Part shown: positions 19,766 to 29,134 of the stretch, piece by piece
Numbering within the stretch: the first letter of the stretch is position 1
Layout of the letters: the number at the start of each line of letters is the position of its first letter
Assembly (NCBI GenBank): GCA_963701015.1
Contig: OY969556.1
Coordinates: forward strand, 2,170,001-2,234,000
Direction of reading: 5' to 3'
DNA from: MFD09286-c1 sp963701015
GTDB taxonomy: Bacteria > Bacteroidota > Bacteroidia > Bacteroidales > DTGW01
Length of the DNA stretch: 64,000 nucleotides
Translations under genes and position numbers: made by a program
Notes under the pieces: model-generated
Seen by the model: only the letters and a program-made list of their open reading frames with translations
Databases searched by the model: none
What the model was told of the DNA's origin: nothing

Positions 19766-19805
19766 TTAAAAAGGCTGCGTAATTTACTTTTTACACAGCC
19801 CCTTT
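19766..19805 (-). terminator. Intrinsic terminator after the CBM9-like gene
   Basis: Plus-strand arms GGCTGCGTAA (19773-19782) and TTACACAGCC (19791-19800) pair perfectly in the minus transcript once a G-U pair is allowed. A U-rich tail (UUUUUAAUU) follows the stem in that direction. It lies 23 bases after the stop codon at 19829. Confidence 0.8.
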
Positions 19806-19828
19806 CAATCACAAAACTTAACTATTCT

Positions 19829-21367
19829 TTACTTAACTTGTAATTTTTGAATTGTAGTTCCTTGCGAACCATCAAACTTAACTAAATATAAACCTTTTGA
19901 CATTCCTTTAAGATCGACCAATGTAGAATTATTAGCTACATTTTGTATTATTGCACAACCTTTTAAATCATAAATAGTATAATTAAAATTACCGTCCATT
20001 TTTAGTTCAACTGAACTCGAAGCTGGATTTGGGAACATTTTAACGTTAGCGACAGATTTTGCTTGAATACCAACTGGGCCTCCGGTTAATTTTATTGAAC
20101 CCCAAGTTCCGCTGTTTCCATAAGGTTCTTTAGGCCTTGAACACCATGACATCATGTTAACACGATTTCCTGTAGTTGCCCCATTATTGTCATTCATTTG
20201 AATATCAAATGAAATTTCCTTACCAGACATTATTGAATCAGCAATAAAGGCATCAATTGAACCATTAACCGAACCTTGAGCGAGACCATGCCATGGGAGT
20301 GCAATTTCCAGTCCAAAATCACCACTGGTTGCTCCACCATTACCATCAATATATGACCCTTGTTTAATTAATGAAGTATCTGTTCCCATTGGTAACCAAT
20401 TTTTTCCAATCCCAAAATCTGCCGATTCTGGTGCATTTCCTCCAGGATAAATATATAATCCGGAAAATTGAGTTAATGCTGCTGTTTTAGTCACATGATT
20501 ATTTTTTATATCAATATAAACCTGGGCTGCAGATCCTTGCCATCCTGTAAAACCAGCATCTGTATATATCACTAAAGTAGGAGTTGACATTGTAAAATAG
20601 ATATACAAATATGTTTTATCCCACATAGCTGCCCATTGACCAGATACATCCTGAGTAGGTGGAGCCATATAATTGGGTCCTTGATTGGTTGTATCAACAT
20701 TATTTTCTTTAATATCCGCTAAATCAAAAGTTGAATAAATGCTTTCGTCATTTAAACCATCAAGAGTCAGTGGACTGGAAGGATCGACATATGGTGCATT
20801 AAATATTAAGCGAGGTGTTTCTTGTTTATAAGTGGGCGTATAATTTATTAATTGTACCTGATCGATATAAATGGTATCATTTGTGCTTTTGTTTACAGAA
20901 GTAAATCGAATTTGTAATTCGCCCATTTTTGTTGTTGGGGTATAATTTCCGTTAAGTGTACAAATAAACTTATACCAAGTATGTTTTTTAGCTACAACAT
21001 TAGTTGGTAAACTTACTATAGTATATGTTCCGGAATTTAATGATCCATCACCTATAATAGTCTGAAATGAATCGGATGAAGTACAGACCATAAATTGAAT
21101 AGCATTATTTGATCCCATTGCAACGCTATCAAATGTAAAGGATGCCTGCCCCCAATTATCAGCCTGAGTGACCATATAAGCAGTTGAATCAGTAGTATTT
21201 AACCCCGATTTAGTAGGATTTTTGGTATTTCCTGCACTGGTATTCCATGAATTCCCACTATTAAAAGATAAAACGCCTTTGGTATCAATGTCGAACAATG
21301 TAACCTGGGCATTTATATAAGCAAATGCAGCCATGCTTAAAAAGATAATTGTAAATGTTTTTTTCAT
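19829..21367 (-). CDS. Secreted CBM9-like protein with T9SS sorting domain
   Basis: A 512-residue protein with signal peptide (residues 1-20, ending INAQ). An N-terminal beta-sandwich of about 160 residues ends near IYIDQVQLINYTP. Then comes a CBM9-like domain (PLTLDGLNDESIYSTFD, then WAAMWDKTYLYIYF, then FGLEIALPWHGLA), as in carbohydrate-binding family 9. The last 75 residues form a type A T9SS sorting domain (KMFPNPASSSVELKM, then KGLYLVKFDGSQGTTIQKLQ). It is therefore exported and attached to the surface or released. No catalytic domain is seen, so glycan binding is the likely job. It lies downstream of susD but is separated by a terminator and probably has its own promoter. Confidence 0.82.
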   Translation of the reverse strand: MKKTFTIIFLSMAAFAYINAQVTLFDIDTKGVLSFNSGNSWNTSAGNTKNPTKSGLNTTDSTAYMVTQADNWGQASFTFDSVAMGSNNAIQFMVCTSSDSFQTIIGDGSLNSGTYTIVSLPTNVVAKKHTWYKFICTLNGNYTPTTKMGELQIRFTSVNKSTNDTIYIDQVQLINYTPTYKQETPRLIFNAPYVDPSSPLTLDGLNDESIYSTFDLADIKENNVDTTNQGPNYMAPPTQDVSGQWAAMWDKTYLYIYFTMSTPTLVIYTDAGFTGWQGSAAQVYIDIKNNHVTKTAALTQFSGLYIYPGGNAPESADFGIGKNWLPMGTDTSLIKQGSYIDGNGGATSGDFGLEIALPWHGLAQGSVNGSIDAFIADSIMSGKEISFDIQMNDNNGATTGNRVNMMSWCSRPKEPYGNSGTWGSIKLTGGPVGIQAKSVANVKMFPNPASSSVELKMDGNFNYTIYDLKGCAIIQNVANNSTLVDLKGMSKGLYLVKFDGSQGTTIQKLQVK

Positions 21368-21669
21368 AATTAATTTTGTTAGTATAAGTTAAATAAAATT
21401 AGTTGAATAATTTATAAATAAATTGAATGAATGTTCACATGTATAAAACAATTGTTGAATTCTTTGAAATAATGTACCTAATTTAAAACATATGTACTAA
21501 ATTGACATTTAGTAGAACCAATGAACTATTGATGCCAACTTTTACATAATAAATAAAAACTATAACACTTTCAGTTTATTAAATTCAAAATTCAATTTTG
21601 AAATGATTCATAAAAAAATCCCCCTAAATAAATAGGAGGATTTTTAAATATTATTTCAAAATTAAACTT
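21368..21669. other. 302-base gap between susD and the CBM9-like gene
   Basis: It holds the susCD terminator (21612-21648). Nearer the CBM9-like start there is a perfect palindrome AACAATTGTT at 21447-21456 and an ATGTTCACATGTAT stretch around 21430. The latter shares only ATGTTC with the susC upstream repeats. No ORF and no good TAnnTTTG element was found. Confidence 0.5.
21612..21648 (-). terminator. Intrinsic terminator of the susCD transcript
   Basis: Plus-strand arms AAAAATCCCCCTA (21614-21626) and TAGGAGGATTTTT (21633-21645) flank a 6-base loop. In the minus transcript the one mismatch becomes a U-G pair and the stem runs into a U tract, so the direction is minus. It sits 22 bases after the susD stop codon. 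Confidence 0.82.
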
Positions 21670-23430
21670 CTAGTATCCCGGGTTCTGAACTAAAGCACCA
21701 TGGCTGGTTTGAATATCAGTTGTTGAAATTGGGAAAAATTCATTTTTACCGGTCTGGAACGTTACAGTTGATCCTGGATAAGAATCTAAAGTAGTTCCAG
21801 TAATAAATGTGGATGCAAGATTCCAGCGAACTAAATCGTAAAAACGTGATCCTTCAAGCGCTAATTCCAACCTGCGTTCATGAACTATATCAGCAAATGT
21901 AATAGCCGATAATTGTTTTGGGAAACCCGTATTTCCTGAAGCAGCCGCTCTGGCCCTGACCATATTTACATATTTTAATGCATTCGTCTGATCTCCTGTT
22001 TTAAAAGCAGCTTCAGCAGCAAATAATACAACATCGGCATATCTGATTAAACGGGCACCCATTGCACCTTCATTATAATTTGTATAAACACTCCAATATT
22101 CTTGAGGCGAACATTCATATTTACGTCCTATTGTATGTGTTGGTAAGTTTGAGAATAACATTGGAAACCATCCTAAACCACCGGCATCATGAACATATAC
22201 GCTGTCACCAGGACGACCTACAGTTGTGGCAAACCTGGGATCGAGTGCTTCATCTCCTGTGGGAGTTGAACTTAAACCTGTTTCACGATTATCATTATTT
22301 GCAAAAGAATTTACTAAATAAGAAGTTGGGCAGTTAAAACTCCAGCCAAAGTTTGTTGAAGCTCCTTTAGTATTTTGATAAAACCTTACTGTAGAATAAA
22401 CAGTTATGTAGCTCCCTCTCGATTTAATATAACCTAATTGATCCTCAACACTTTGTATTTGGAATACCATTTCTTTGCAATTATTACCATCTTCAGAAAA
22501 AATCCAACGAAAACCACCTACCGGATCACCATTGGTGGCCCACCATGAGCTGTCGGCTAAACCAGAAGATGGAGGATTATTCCAACGTTCACCATTTGAA
22601 CCTACCAATTCATATTCACCTGAATTAATTACAGCTTGTGCATTGCTTAATGCATCGGCATAATGATTAACCATTCCTGCAAATCTTGAATCATTTGGAT
22701 AATTTTCGGCATACGATGATTCATATAAATAAGCTTTAGCTAATAAAGATTGTGCTGCCCCTTTTGTAGCACGACCAACCCCTGCTGTACCTAGTTGACT
22801 TCTTAACAATAAATCAGGAATAGCTTCAGTTAAGTCCTTTTCGATTTGTGTATAGACTTCTTTTAAGGTATTTCTTGGATAACTGACACTTGGATTAGGA
22901 ACGCTAAGAATTATAGGAACCCCGCCAAAAGTTTGTGCAAGACTAAAATAGTAAAATGCACGTAGAAATTTACATTCGGCTATCCTTTGGTTGACCAATG
23001 CAGTACTTACACTTGGATCAAGTGTTCCCATTTGAGGTAGATACTCAAGTGCAGTATTCACCATTCTTATACCTTTGTAATTATATCCCCAATAATCCTG
23101 ATATACAGGATCGTTGTTATCTGAGGGAGCCTGCATCATTCGGTCAATAGCATGTGCAGTAGCCTGATCACCAGTATTTTCTCCACCAGCTTCAGCATCA
23201 TCAGATGAAACACTACCTAAATAAATAGTGTTATATACATCAAATATAAGATATGAATTTAATACTGAATAAGCGGCAGTAACTGTTTCATCAACATTAC
23301 CAAAATCTGAATAAAAGGATACTTCAGTTTGTAAGCCCTGAGGCTTCAAATCTAAAAAGCTCTTCTGGCACCCATCAAATAAAATTACCAGGGTGATAAC
23401 TGATATATATTTTATTAATTTGTTTTTCAT
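21670..23430 (-). CDS. susD: SusD/RagB-family glycan-binding lipoprotein
   Basis: A 586-residue lipoprotein with lipobox ending FDGC (Cys21), followed by the typical QKSFLDLKPQG mature start. Helical TPR-like blocks hold AYSVLNSYL, RIAECKFLRAFYYFSLAQTFGGVPII and, near the C-terminus, RYADVVLFAAEAAFKTGD and IVHERRLELALEGSRFYDLVRW, all conserved in SusD proteins. It caps the SusC barrel on the cell surface and captures glycans for import. It starts 22 bases after susC, so the two form one transcript ended by the hairpin at 21612-21648. The glycan bound cannot be read from the sequence. Confidence 0.95.
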   Translation of the reverse strand: MKNKLIKYISVITLVILFDGCQKSFLDLKPQGLQTEVSFYSDFGNVDETVTAAYSVLNSYLIFDVYNTIYLGSVSSDDAEAGGENTGDQATAHAIDRMMQAPSDNNDPVYQDYWGYNYKGIRMVNTALEYLPQMGTLDPSVSTALVNQRIAECKFLRAFYYFSLAQTFGGVPIILSVPNPSVSYPRNTLKEVYTQIEKDLTEAIPDLLLRSQLGTAGVGRATKGAAQSLLAKAYLYESSYAENYPNDSRFAGMVNHYADALSNAQAVINSGEYELVGSNGERWNNPPSSGLADSSWWATNGDPVGGFRWIFSEDGNNCKEMVFQIQSVEDQLGYIKSRGSYITVYSTVRFYQNTKGASTNFGWSFNCPTSYLVNSFANNDNRETGLSSTPTGDEALDPRFATTVGRPGDSVYVHDAGGLGWFPMLFSNLPTHTIGRKYECSPQEYWSVYTNYNEGAMGARLIRYADVVLFAAEAAFKTGDQTNALKYVNMVRARAAASGNTGFPKQLSAITFADIVHERRLELALEGSRFYDLVRWNLASTFITGTTLDSYPGSTVTFQTGKNEFFPISTTDIQTSHGALVQNPGY

Positions 23431-23452
23431 ACTTTTTACAATTTATTTATTA

Positions 23453-26400
23453 TTAAAACCTGACATTTACACCCATTGTATAGACTTTTGCTTGTGGATA
23501 AGCACCTTTATCAATACCAGCAGCCATAGGATTTGAAACGTCAACTTCAGGGTCAATCCCGGAATATTTTGTAAATGTTAGCAGGTTGCTTCCTCCAACA
23601 TAAATTCTAAATGAACTAACATTTATCCAACTTAACCAATTTTTTGGCAATGTTACACCTATTTGAACATTCTTTAATCTAAGGTAGGAACCATCTTCAA
23701 TATAAAAATCTGAAATAGTTGCTAAACTATAAGTTTGATTTAAACCTGGATAAGTAGCACCTGTTGTATTAGCAGCATAAAGTAAATTACCACTTTTATC
23801 TTTAATAGCATCACGATAATGATTATTAACATATGCTGAACTCCAGTTGAAAGCCCCATTTGAATTTGCCTGGTAAAACTTGGTTGTGTTGAAAATTTTG
23901 TTGCCAGAAGTTCCTTGCCAGAATAACTGAACATCAATAATTTTATATTCAAAACTCATATTTAATGAATACATAAATTTTGGCATAGGGTTACCCAATG
24001 GAACAATATCACCATTGTTTACTTTTCCATCACCATTAATGTCTTTGTACTGAAAATCGCCTGGTAATGCTTTTTGTGCATATACCTTTTGGCCAGCAGC
24101 ATTTGTAGTATATGGCTGATTGGTCACATATTTATTATTACCTGTTGTATCAACATCAGCCGATGTAAATATTCGTTGAACCTTATAGCCATAAAACTCA
24201 CCAACAGGTTGTCCAACTTCGGTATAAGATAAAAAGCCATTGATACCTTTTGAAGTAGATGCTGAACTAAAAATTGAATCGTAAGTTAAACTAACTGCTT
24301 TACTAGATACAAATGTTACATTACCACCAATATCATATTTAAAGTCACCCACTTGATCTTTCCAGTCGGCTGTAATTTCCAACCCTGAATTTTTTAATTT
24401 TCCTACATTTACATAAGGTGTTGGATCAACTCCACCATTTTCATTAAAGTTATCCCTAACAAGATAACCATCATAGCCTTGAGTAGGACTTTGAATCAAC
24501 ATCCCGTTATTGTATCTTTGGAAATAGTCAAGACTAACAGAAAGCCTGTTTTTCATAAATGACATATCAAGACCTGCATCTTGAGTAACAACACCTTCCC
24601 AATGTACACTTGGGTTTGCCAGAGCATTTACTGTAGCACCATTGGTTTGGGCTGTTGTTCCTCCAAAATCGTAGCCTGCAGTAGCCAATTGTGTAACATT
24701 TGAGTAGTAACTGTAAGGATTTATGGCACTATTACCTACTGAACCATATCCAATCCTTAATTTACCAAAGCTAAAAATATTGAGATTCTTAATAAAATCT
24801 TCTTCAGAAAATTTCCAACCTGCAGAGAACGAAGGGAATGTACCAAAACGCATGTTAGGTCCAAAATTAGAAGATCCATCATGCCTTACATTGAACTGCA
24901 ATAAATAAATTCCTTTATAATCGTAATTAAATCGTCCAAATTCGGAATATCCGGTTGCTTCCAATGCTGTACCAGTTGGATATGCTCCCATTGTTGATGC
25001 ACTATTGGTGGTTCCAAGATATCTCATATCCAGTGAAGAAGGAATACCTAAAACTGTTGTATTAATTCCTTCGTTATATTTGGAATAGCTGCTTTCATAA
25101 CCACCCATGATTGAAAAATTATGGGAATCAAGAAATGATTTGGTATATGTTGCTATATTTTGCCATAGCCAGCCATGTGAAATATTCCAACTTTCGTTAT
25201 ATGAATTCGTTGGAGTCCCTAATGATGCTGTAATTTGATATTTTGGAACAAAATCAGAAAAATCATTAAAGCTGAAACTCCCATTAATCCTTGATTCGAA
25301 TGTAAGGCCTTTTATTGGTTCTATTGTAATATGGCCGGTTAAACCACCACCCCATGTTTTATTAATTTCATTACCTTGTTCCAATTGAACAGCAGCAACA
25401 GGATTTTCAATATTTCCATAAGCCATATGCGACCAATTTCCGCCACCTTTTGGAGTTGCATATCCCGAGCCAAGATGCTGTGATGTATCATATGGTGCAA
25501 TACTAGGTTGGTACTGAACAGCTTGAAGAATTGGCGAAGAATATTCACTTTGAAGTTTCCATTGCGGAAACCCTTCATAGTCCTGATAAATAAATGATGC
25601 TTCTTCTCCAATTTTTAGCCATTTTTGAGCATTACTTTCAGCATTCATACGAAATGTCATCTTTTTATAATTGGTTGCTTGCACAATACCGTCCTGAGAT
25701 AAATAGCTAACCCCAGCATAAGCTTTTGTTTTTTCACTACCACCTGCAACACCTAATTCATAACTTTGCATTGGAGCATTTGCGGTAGTTATCAATTTCT
25801 GATAATCATAGTTAGGTATTGTATCTAAATTTGAAAATGGTAAGGCAGATGGTTTTTTTGCTGTCATATTTGAATAAGCCTTAATTTCATTCATTGTAGA
25901 AGCATATTGCCTACCTGATGCAACATCAAAATATTTTGGTATATTTTGCCATCCGGTATAACAATTAAAAGTTACATCAACTTTGCCTGCCGTACCTTTT
26001 TTTGTAGTTACAATAATTACACCACTGGCACCTTGTGCGCCATAAATAGCAGCTGTAGAAGCGTCCTTTAAAACTTCCATCGATTCAATATCATTAGGAT
26101 CAACTGATTTTGGATCAGCTGGAACTCCGTCAACAACCCATAAAACAGGCAAATTATTTACAGAAGTTACCCCGCGGATACGAACTGTAACATCAGAACC
26201 AGGAGCCCCAGTATTTTGCGAAATTTGAACCCCAGCAGCATGTCCTTGTAATGCTGATACAATATTTGAAGCCGGCGCAGCTGCAATATCTTTTGCCGAA
26301 ACGGAAGATACAGCACCTGTCAAATCACTCTTTTTCTGGACCCCATATCCAATAACTACAATTTCATCTAATTCCTTTTTTTCTTCTGAAAGGCTTATAT

Positions 26401-26698
26401 TAATTGTATTTTCTTTGGCTACAGTTACTTCTTGTAATTTATATCCTACAAAAGAGAAGTCGAGAATATCTCCTTCTGATGCTTTAATAGAATATTTACC
26501 ATTAATATCAGTAACTGTACCAACAGTTGTACCTTTAATAGTAACGTTTACCCCGGGCATAGGTACATTCGATTCGTCAACAATTGTACCTGAAATCTGG
26601 GCATTTAGTGAAAACCCAATACCTACAAACGCAAGCACAAGCAGTAATGCAAGCTTACGTGCAGATTGAAACAATTTAGTAAATTTTTTTTGCCTCAT
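23453..26698 (-). CDS. susC: SusC/RagA-family TonB-dependent outer-membrane transporter
   Basis: A 1081-residue protein of normal SusC length. A long signal sequence (about residues 1-34, ending LNAQ) precedes a carboxypeptidase-like domain (ISGTIVDESNVPMPGVNV onward). The TonB-box region DEIVVIGYGVQKKSDLTGAV comes next, then the plug domain (GVTSVNNLPVLWVVDGVPAD, then ASTAAIYGAQGASGVIIVTT) and a 22-strand barrel ending in aromatic Phe (MGVNVRF). With SusD it imports oligosaccharides through the outer membrane. The start at 26698 lies about 47 bases after the -7 element at 26745-26752. No ECF/anti-sigma or hybrid two-component regulator is adjacent. Confidence 0.96.
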   Translation of the reverse strand: MRQKKFTKLFQSARKLALLLVLAFVGIGFSLNAQISGTIVDESNVPMPGVNVTIKGTTVGTVTDINGKYSIKASEGDILDFSFVGYKLQEVTVAKENTINISLSEEKKELDEIVVIGYGVQKKSDLTGAVSSVSAKDIAAAPASNIVSALQGHAAGVQISQNTGAPGSDVTVRIRGVTSVNNLPVLWVVDGVPADPKSVDPNDIESMEVLKDASTAAIYGAQGASGVIIVTTKKGTAGKVDVTFNCYTGWQNIPKYFDVASGRQYASTMNEIKAYSNMTAKKPSALPFSNLDTIPNYDYQKLITTANAPMQSYELGVAGGSEKTKAYAGVSYLSQDGIVQATNYKKMTFRMNAESNAQKWLKIGEEASFIYQDYEGFPQWKLQSEYSSPILQAVQYQPSIAPYDTSQHLGSGYATPKGGGNWSHMAYGNIENPVAAVQLEQGNEINKTWGGGLTGHITIEPIKGLTFESRINGSFSFNDFSDFVPKYQITASLGTPTNSYNESWNISHGWLWQNIATYTKSFLDSHNFSIMGGYESSYSKYNEGINTTVLGIPSSLDMRYLGTTNSASTMGAYPTGTALEATGYSEFGRFNYDYKGIYLLQFNVRHDGSSNFGPNMRFGTFPSFSAGWKFSEEDFIKNLNIFSFGKLRIGYGSVGNSAINPYSYYSNVTQLATAGYDFGGTTAQTNGATVNALANPSVHWEGVVTQDAGLDMSFMKNRLSVSLDYFQRYNNGMLIQSPTQGYDGYLVRDNFNENGGVDPTPYVNVGKLKNSGLEITADWKDQVGDFKYDIGGNVTFVSSKAVSLTYDSIFSSASTSKGINGFLSYTEVGQPVGEFYGYKVQRIFTSADVDTTGNNKYVTNQPYTTNAAGQKVYAQKALPGDFQYKDINGDGKVNNGDIVPLGNPMPKFMYSLNMSFEYKIIDVQLFWQGTSGNKIFNTTKFYQANSNGAFNWSSAYVNNHYRDAIKDKSGNLLYAANTTGATYPGLNQTYSLATISDFYIEDGSYLRLKNVQIGVTLPKNWLSWINVSSFRIYVGGSNLLTFTKYSGIDPEVDVSNPMAAGIDKGAYPQAKVYTMGVNVRF

Positions 26699-26744
26699 AA
26701 TTAATGTTTGTATAGTTAGACAATATTTGATTTAGTAGTGAATC

Positions 26745-26752
26745 CAAAAATA
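26745..26752 (-). promoter_or_regulatory. susC -7 promoter element
   Basis: The minus strand reads TATTTTTG, matching TAnnTTTG. No TTG lies 19-21 bases upstream. Instead that position falls at the edge of the tandem repeat, which would fit an activator-dependent promoter. Confidence 0.55.
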
Positions 26753-26770
26753 TAATTTCATGTTTTTAAA

Positions 26771-26811
26771 TAATTGCACAGATGTTCTGATAATTTGCAC
26801 AAATGTTCTTA
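26771..26811. repeat. Tandem operator-like repeat upstream of susC
   Basis: Two adjacent copies read TAATTGCACAGATGTTCTGA (26771-26790) and, at 26791-26811, the same pattern with one extra T, an A for G and a T for G. The period of 20-21 bases is two helical turns, so a dimeric regulator could bind both on one face. The pair starts about 33 bases upstream of the expected susC transcript start. Confidence 0.6.
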
Positions 26812-27027
26812 TCGTAGCAGTAAATAATATAAATAAACATTTGTTCAAGTATTTTCATTTTCTAACTTTTGTTGATATCATTTATCATTGTTACTTTCAC
26901 AAATCTAAATTAAATTACTAAAATAAATTAAAATTAGCTAAAATTAAGGTCTTTTTAATGATTGCTCTAATTTTAAACTAAAATTTCTAAAATTTATTAA
27001 TGTAAACTGTAATAAATTAATTCATTT

Positions 27028-29097
27028 ATGAATTCTAATAAACCTATTATAAACTGGTTGAAAGCAGGGAAAAAGGCAGAAAAAATATTATCGTGTTTAA
27101 CGCTTAAGGAAAAAATTGAATTTACTGGTGGGCATAATTTGTTTTTTATAAAAGGAATTGATCGTTTAAAAATCCCGGAATTATATTTATCTGATGCCAC
27201 TCAGGGAATACATATTCGTAAAGATTTAAGTCAACAACTGGAGAAATCAACCTCATTTCCTTGTCCCATTGCTTTAACTTCCACATGGAATCCAAAACTT
27301 GCATATAATTATGCAAAAAGTATTGGAGAAGAATGCCGTGCCGGAGGAATTGCAGTATTACTTGGACCGGGAGTAAATATCTATAGAATTTCACAATGCG
27401 GAAGAAATTTTGAATATTTTGGTGAAGATCCTTTTTTGGCTTCAAGAATGGTTGAAAAATACATTATTGGCTTGCAGAGTACTAAAACATTAGCTACACT
27501 AAAACATTTTTTATGTAATAATACTGATTATCACAGAAGAACTTCTAACTCAATCGTTGACGAAAGGACTTTACATGAAATTTATTTACCTGCTTTTAAA
27601 GCAGGAATTGATGCCGGTGCTATGGCAGTAATGACTGCCTATAATCAACTAAATGGAGAATATTGCGGTCAAAGTGAATATGTTATAAAAAAATTGTTGC
27701 GTGAAGAACTTCAATTCAAAGGTTTGGTAATGTCCGATTGGTGGTCGGTTTACGACCCAATTAAAACTATAAAATCTGGACTTGATTTAGAAATGCCGGG
27801 AGTTGGTTCACCAAATAACAAATGGATTACCGATTTGGGCGATATATATGTTAAAAGTAATGCTGAAAAATTATTGACCGAAAGGAAAGTTGACATCACA
27901 GAAATTGACCGAATGGTAAAAAGTGTATTACAAACTTCCATTTCAATGGGTTTATATAAAAATCACTTAAAGAAATCGATTAGTCAAAAAAAATTCCACC
28001 GTCATGAGAAAGTTGCATTAAATACGGCAAGAGAAGCAATTGTATTATTAGAAAATAAAAATGCTATATTACCATTAAGTAAAGATTTATCAAAAAAAAT
28101 TCTGGTAACAGGTGAGTTTGTTGATAGGAATATTCAAGGAGGAGGTTCAGCAGAAGTCGAAGGTTACAATAATATTACAATTCTTGATGCATTAAAAAAA
28201 GAATTCAAATCGCAAATAGAATATGTTCCTTCACCCACTGATGACGAAATAAAAAAAGCTACTTATATAATTGTAAATATTGGAACGGCTGATAGTGAAG
28301 CATGGGATCGCCCATTTGAGCTACCTTCAAAAACCGATGAATTTATTCAAAATGTAGTATCAATAAATCCAAATACTATAATTGTAGTAAATTCTGGCGG
28401 TGGAATAAAAATGACTGTTTGGAACAATAAAGTTGCAGCAATTTTATATAGCTGGTATATAGGACAAAATGGGAATATTGCTCTTGCCGAAATCCTTTCA
28501 GGAAAAATAAATCCTTCAGGAAAACTTCCAATTTCTATTGAGCAAAATTTCAGTGATTCTCCCGGATATCCTTATATTCCAGAAGGTGAAGAGCTATATA
28601 TAGGTTGGGACCCCGATTTAAATATTCAAATGCCTATAAATAATATTGTATATAAAGAAGGTGTATTTGTTGGATACAGATGGTATGAAAATAAAAATAT
28701 AAAACCCTTATATCCTTTTGGTTATGGACTTTCCTATACGAATTTCGAATATTCAAAATTAAAATTAAAAACTTATAAAGCTAAAGCCAATAAGAAATTG
28801 AAGGTGACTTTCAATGTAAAAAATATCGGGAAAAAATATGGCGCTGAAATTGCTCAATTATATATTAAAGATATTGAATCGTCAGTTCCAAGACCAATGA
28901 AGGAATTGAAAGGATTTAAAAAAGTGTTTCTTAAAGTAGGAAAATCTTCTAAAATAACTATTATACTCAATTACAACGATTTTGCTTTTTGGGATGTTCA
29001 ATTCCATCAATGGAAACTTGAACCTGGTACATTTGAAATTTTAATAGGTTCATCCTCTAAGAATATTCATTTAACTAAAATTATTTATATAAAATAG
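27028..29097 (+). CDS. Glycoside hydrolase family 3 beta-glucosidase-like enzyme
   Basis: A 689-residue GH3 enzyme. The N-terminal TIM-barrel domain includes LSDATQGIHIRK, KHFLCNNTDYHRR and the nucleophile motif LVMSDWW with Asp237. The alpha/beta sandwich domain starts near 340 (AREAIVLLENKNAILPLS) and contains GGGSAEVEGYNN. A FnIII-like C-terminal domain follows YPFGYGLSYTNFEYS. No signal peptide is present, so it should act in the cytoplasm or, less likely, by an unusual route. It probably removes beta-linked glucose from imported oligosaccharides, though beta-xylosidase activity also occurs in this family. It diverges from susC and precedes the CE2-like gene by 37 bases. Confidence 0.92.
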   Translation: MNSNKPIINWLKAGKKAEKILSCLTLKEKIEFTGGHNLFFIKGIDRLKIPELYLSDATQGIHIRKDLSQQLEKSTSFPCPIALTSTWNPKLAYNYAKSIGEECRAGGIAVLLGPGVNIYRISQCGRNFEYFGEDPFLASRMVEKYIIGLQSTKTLATLKHFLCNNTDYHRRTSNSIVDERTLHEIYLPAFKAGIDAGAMAVMTAYNQLNGEYCGQSEYVIKKLLREELQFKGLVMSDWWSVYDPIKTIKSGLDLEMPGVGSPNNKWITDLGDIYVKSNAEKLLTERKVDITEIDRMVKSVLQTSISMGLYKNHLKKSISQKKFHRHEKVALNTAREAIVLLENKNAILPLSKDLSKKILVTGEFVDRNIQGGGSAEVEGYNNITILDALKKEFKSQIEYVPSPTDDEIKKATYIIVNIGTADSEAWDRPFELPSKTDEFIQNVVSINPNTIIVVNSGGGIKMTVWNNKVAAILYSWYIGQNGNIALAEILSGKINPSGKLPISIEQNFSDSPGYPYIPEGEELYIGWDPDLNIQMPINNIVYKEGVFVGYRWYENKNIKPLYPFGYGLSYTNFEYSKLKLKTYKAKANKKLKVTFNVKNIGKKYGAEIAQLYIKDIESSVPRPMKELKGFKKVFLKVGKSSKITIILNYNDFAFWDVQFHQWKLEPGTFEILIGSSSKNIHLTKIIYIK

Positions 29098-29134
29098 CAT
29101 TATAATAATAAACTAATAACTAATTCTATATTTT

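Larger units (their letters stand above)
26699..27027. other. 329-base divergent control region between susC and the GH3 gene
   Basis: The susC side holds a -7 element (26745-26752) and a tandem 20/21-base repeat (26771-26811). A related element, AACATTTGTTC, lies at 26836-26846; its reverse complement shares ACAAATGTT with the second repeat, in opposite orientation. The GH3 side is very AT-rich and no TAnnTTTG element was seen there. Confidence 0.6.
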
